Under the pieces are notes generated by a model, which saw only the letters and a list, made by a program, of their open reading frames with translations, was not told the origin of the DNA and searched no databases. A program made the position numbers and the translations under genes. DNA of 64,000 nucleotides. It comes from Alkalibacillus aidingensis (lineage in GTDB: Bacteria; Bacillota; Bacilli; Bacillales; Alkalibacillaceae). Shown here piece by piece: positions 60,871 through 64,000 of this stretch; positions within the stretch are counted from its first letter, which is position 1, and each line of letters begins with the position of its first letter. The DNA is taken from positions 62,001-126,000 of the forward strand of contig NZ_JABXWU010000003.1 of the NCBI RefSeq assembly GCF_014595945.1, read 5' to 3'.

Positions 60871-63844
60871 ATTGCATTTTAAACGATTAGAAATTGTTGC
60901 ATTTGGAAAATGGCATCAACAAACTATTGAGCTGACTGATGGCTTCAATTACATTTATGGAGCTAACGAATCAGGGAAATCGTCGCTTCGAATGTTTATT
61001 ACTTATGTATTATTTGGATTGTCTGCGCAAAATCGTGAACAATACCGTTCTAAAATAGATGGACAAATCGGTGGTCGAGTCGTCATTGAAAAGGATGGAG
61101 AGGACTGGGTGATCGAACGCTTCGCACACCATAATCGTGGCAAACGGATCGCTTATTATCAGGGTGAGCCAGTGGATGATAAGGCAATCAATCAGGTATT
61201 ACAGCATATTGATTTATTTTTATTTGAAGCGATTTTTTCATTTCAGGATCGTGATTTGCACGCGATTCGTCATAAACATTCTGACGATATTGGTAAAGTT
61301 TTATTTAATCTGGGTTTGACAGGTTCTGATCAAGTTGTCGCTATCGAGAAGGAATTAACCAAGAAAAGTGAAGGTTTATTTAAAAAACAAGGTCGTAAGC
61401 CACCGATTAACGAAAAACTGAATGAACTAAAAAGTTTAACTGAAGAAATTGAACGAGTGGATCAACGAGAAAAGCAACATCACGGCTTGTATCAAGATGT
61501 TAAACGTCTAGAGAGAGAAATGGTGCTATTAAAAGAAGAAGAAAAAAGGCTCGACACAAGCATTCGAAACGCTCAACTTTTACTTCAAGCTAAATCCTCT
61601 ATAGTTCAATTCCAGCAATTATCTCATGAAATGAACGAATTATTGACGGAATCACATTTAACAGAAGCCATGATCGAACGATACCAAGAAGTCAAAGAAA
61701 TGCGACAGGAGTTTGATGAGAAAGCTAGGGTCCTTATTTCAAAGCTCGATCATGTCAAACAAGAGGAAGAAGATTTAAGAAAGGCATCAAAACAAGAGGT
61801 CCTTCCTTTCTCGTTAGATGAAGTTGAGCAGTGGGTATTTGATTTAGAAAGGCAGTACGAACGGAACCGTGAACTAAATGAACAATTAAAAAAGTTGCAA
61901 AATTCATTAGACGAACAACTTAAGGATACGAACCTTTATACCAATAAGGACGAATTATCTGCTTTAGAGTTAAGCCAATATACGAAGCAATCTTGGCAGA
62001 GGCTAGCTCAAGAAATAAAAGCAAATGCTGAAAAATTAAGTGAGCTTCAGAGTAAAAAACGAGTTAAATTGACGGAACTCCAGGAACTTAGTGAGAAACA
62101 GACCTCAATGGAACAGCAAATGTTATCTGAGGAACGGCGAATAACTTTAACAGATCAACTTGAACAGTTAAAGCAGAGACAAGCAAGACAGTCTTTAGAA
62201 AAACAAATGCAATCGCAGTCTGAAGCTCAACAAAAGCAATTATCTCGCTTAAATCATTGGATGTCTAACCTGAAATGGGGAATTAGCACCCTTTCAATCG
62301 TAGCAATAACCATTTATGTCTTATACGTTAGTTCGGGTTCTTCTAGTGATTACCTTTGGCTAAGTGGTTTAATGGGAGGCGGGTTATTGGCGTTTATTTT
62401 ATTTCACTTTCAATCACGCTCAATAAAAAAGGAACTCAACAAACTAAAGAAAACGTCTGATTATTATAAAGAGGAAGAGGATTTAACTAGGAAGGTAATG
62501 GAAATTGAACGGCTATTAGAGAAAGAACAACAAGATCAACAGCAGTTAAATGAATTGAAAATGAAAATGGATTACCTTCATGCAGATTTAAGAGAAAATG
62601 AAGCTGAGCGACTTCGACTCGAAGAAAAATTAGATCAACTCGAAACAGAACGAGTCAGTGAAGTGCAACAATTTCCGTTCTTGGAATCCTTTGATCTTGA
62701 TCAGTGGAGTGATATATACCAATTATTAGTTGATGCACAGAACTATATGGCAAAAATCAGTGATATTGAAGTCGAAATTGCTGAGGTTGAACGTGTGAGT
62801 GATCATTTAGAAGATCAGCTGAAACGATTTCTTAGCTATTATGTATCTGAAGGTGAACTCTATAGAAGTAAAGTATCCATTGAAATGGTACGACATTATA
62901 TTAAATATGAAAGAGACTTAGCGGAAAAACAATACCATCAAAATCAGTGGCGTCAGCAACTAGAACAAGAATTAAAGGAATTGAAACTAGCGTATGAGCC
63001 TTATGAGCAAGATTTAAATCAACTTCTACAAGAGACTAATTTCGAAAATGAGGAAATTTTACGCCAAGCGATTGTAGACTTTGAGACTTACCAAGAAAAA
63101 GATCGTGCCAAGCAGCAGCATTATCAGGTGGTAAATGAAATCTTTAATGAACAGACTGATCACGTGCTCAAAAAATCATATGATTGGATTGAAATTGAAC
63201 AACGTTTACGTCAAGATGAAGATAATCGTATAGGAGTTTTAGACCAATTAGAAAATAAGCGTCAAGTCCAGGCAGATTTAACGGCAACTATTAAACAGTT
63301 AGAAGAGGATGGGAGATTGTCTAATCTAATACATGATCAAGCGGTGCTTGAAGGTGAGATTATGAGTTTAGCTAAAGAATGGGCTGTGTATCAAACAGCG
63401 AAGGGAGTACTACAGGATACGAAAGCTCGCTATCAATATGAGTATTTACCAGCCGTATTAGAGTATACAAGGAAAGTCTTTCATAATGTAACTAGAGGTC
63501 GATATGTTGAAGTAGGTTTTTCAAAAGAGCAGTCTTTAAGGGTTTGTCAGTCTAACGGTGAATGGTTTGATGTTAAGCAGCTATCAGAAGGAACTGCCGA
63601 TCAATTATACGTTTCTTTACGGCTTGCTTTGAATGAAGCACTAACTCATACGACAGGTTTTCCGTTTATATTAGATGATGCCTTTGTTCACTTTGATGAT
63701 ATGAGAAAAAGCCTTATGATTGATGAATTATTAGAAAAGGCAAAAGAGCAGCAGCTAATTTATTTTTCTTGCGAAAGCTATCCATTTACAGAATCGACTA
63801 TAAATGTAGTTCCAATCGAAGAGTACGGCAAAGCTCAGTTGTAA
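60863..63844 (+). CDS. yhaN: SbcC/Rad50-like ATPase YhaN
   Basis: A 993-residue protein that partners YhaO. It has Walker A YGANESGKSS (~32-41), a long coiled coil, two adjacent hydrophobic helices in the middle (WGISTLSIVAITIYVLYV and YLWLSGLMGGGLLAFILFHF), a second coiled coil, then signature LSEGTADQLYVSLRLAL and Walker B FPFILDDAFVHFDD. The membrane hairpin is a YhaN trait not found in SbcC. Possible starts are GTG 60857, GTG 60863 and TTG 60872; I favour 60863 by spacing from AAGG. It is translationally coupled to yhaO. Confidence 0.92.
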   Translation: MIELHFKRLEIVAFGKWHQQTIELTDGFNYIYGANESGKSSLRMFITYVLFGLSAQNREQYRSKIDGQIGGRVVIEKDGEDWVIERFAHHNRGKRIAYYQGEPVDDKAINQVLQHIDLFLFEAIFSFQDRDLHAIRHKHSDDIGKVLFNLGLTGSDQVVAIEKELTKKSEGLFKKQGRKPPINEKLNELKSLTEEIERVDQREKQHHGLYQDVKRLEREMVLLKEEEKRLDTSIRNAQLLLQAKSSIVQFQQLSHEMNELLTESHLTEAMIERYQEVKEMRQEFDEKARVLISKLDHVKQEEEDLRKASKQEVLPFSLDEVEQWVFDLERQYERNRELNEQLKKLQNSLDEQLKDTNLYTNKDELSALELSQYTKQSWQRLAQEIKANAEKLSELQSKKRVKLTELQELSEKQTSMEQQMLSEERRITLTDQLEQLKQRQARQSLEKQMQSQSEAQQKQLSRLNHWMSNLKWGISTLSIVAITIYVLYVSSGSSSDYLWLSGLMGGGLLAFILFHFQSRSIKKELNKLKKTSDYYKEEEDLTRKVMEIERLLEKEQQDQQQLNELKMKMDYLHADLRENEAERLRLEEKLDQLETERVSEVQQFPFLESFDLDQWSDIYQLLVDAQNYMAKISDIEVEIAEVERVSDHLEDQLKRFLSYYVSEGELYRSKVSIEMVRHYIKYERDLAEKQYHQNQWRQQLEQELKELKLAYEPYEQDLNQLLQETNFENEEILRQAIVDFETYQEKDRAKQQHYQVVNEIFNEQTDHVLKKSYDWIEIEQRLRQDEDNRIGVLDQLENKRQVQADLTATIKQLEEDGRLSNLIHDQAVLEGEIMSLAKEWAVYQTAKGVLQDTKARYQYEYLPAVLEYTRKVFHNVTRGRYVEVGFSKEQSLRVCQSNGEWFDVKQLSEGTADQLYVSLRLALNEALTHTTGFPFILDDAFVHFDDMRKSLMIDELLEKAKEQQLIYFSCESYPFTESTINVVPIEEYGKAQL

Positions 63845-63900
63845 TTATTGTTTAATTGACCGAAAGTATAAAAGTTATAGTTAAAAAGGGGAGATAAGCG

Positions 63901-64000
63901 ATGAATGAAGGAGTTGCGACTCTAGACGTTGGGGAAATTTTTGAAGGATTTCTATTGATCAAATCGGTTAATAAGGGGGTAACTAGCTCCGGAAAACCGT
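63901..64000 (+). CDS. yhaM: 3'-5' exoribonuclease YhaM (N-terminal part)
   Basis: Only 33 codons lie inside the window: MNEGVATLDVGEIFEGFLLI then KSVNKGVTSSGKP. This matches the N-terminal OB-fold of YhaM (LLIKSxxKGxxSNGKPF), a manganese-dependent RNase. AAGGGGAG lies before the ATG. The gene order yhaO-yhaN-yhaM is that of B. subtilis. The catalytic HD domain lies beyond the right edge. Confidence 0.88.
   Translation, partial: MNEGVATLDVGEIFEGFLLIKSVNKGVTSSGKP

Overview
The window reads as chromosome of a low-GC, spore-forming, moderately halophilic member of the Bacillaceae (Halobacillus/Alkalibacillus-like; the genus is an inference). The reasons are the many acidic proteins, strong AGGAGG-type ribosome binding sites, GerA germination receptor genes, an alpha/beta-type spore DNA-binding protein, a YhcN/YlaJ-type spore lipoprotein, SigI-RsgI, a glycine betaine uptake system, and the yheB-yheA / yhaO-yhaN-yhaM gene order known from Bacillus.

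Layout. 1-4.7 kb (minus strand): start of a CYP152-type fatty-acid peroxygenase, a lipoprotein with a duplicated module, and a three-gene ABC-2 exporter. 4.9-13 kb: membrane and housekeeping genes (alpha/beta hydrolase, DUF4349 lipoprotein, TVP38 protein, ABC-class ATPase, queG, methylguanine methyltransferase, trmL). 13-19.4 kb: a divergent PrkA-type kinase and odhA-odhB. 19.4-25.2 kb: a 52-bp tandem repeat array, a VWA-like protein plus a LysM-CAP protein, a frameshifted nucleoside permease, a MATE pump and an orphan MurG. 25.3-28.6 kb: betaine ABC transporter. 28.8-32.6 kb (minus): gerA-type operon behind a sigma-G-type promoter. 33.7-38.2 kb: a leader peptide, two terminators, an inserted MITE and a BmrC/BmrD-like heterodimeric ABC pump. 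38.2-46 kb: a second 52-bp repeat array, a membrane-anchored serine protease, sigI-rsgI, and an unrecognised 513-residue membrane-anchored protein followed by an ABC-2 exporter. 46-59.5 kb: spore lipoprotein, short SpoVR-like protein, chemoreceptor, cobalamin-binding-like protein, azlCD, VanY-type peptidase, fumC, SASP, yheB and yheA. 59.6-64 kb: yhaO-yhaN-yhaM behind a LexA box.

How the genes work together. Betaine uptake and the acidic proteins fit life in salt. GerA, SASP, the YhcN-like protein, the PrkA-like and the SpoVR-like proteins fit sporulation and germination. OdhAB and FumC are tricarboxylic acid cycle enzymes. The drug pump appears to be controlled by attenuation in its leader, and the yhaO operon by the SOS response.

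The most unusual features are: (1) two separate arrays of 52-bp tandem repeats, each unit with an inverted repeat; (2) a 265-bp MITE with terminal inverted repeats and a perfect 8-bp target duplication, inserted at the tail of the second attenuator of the BmrCD-like operon; (3) two genes (4880 and 19764) whose only start with a ribosome binding site is ATT; (4) shortened, divergent PrkA and SpoVR homologues in one window; (5) the uncharacterised 41.5-46.0 kb exporter cluster behind SigI-RsgI.
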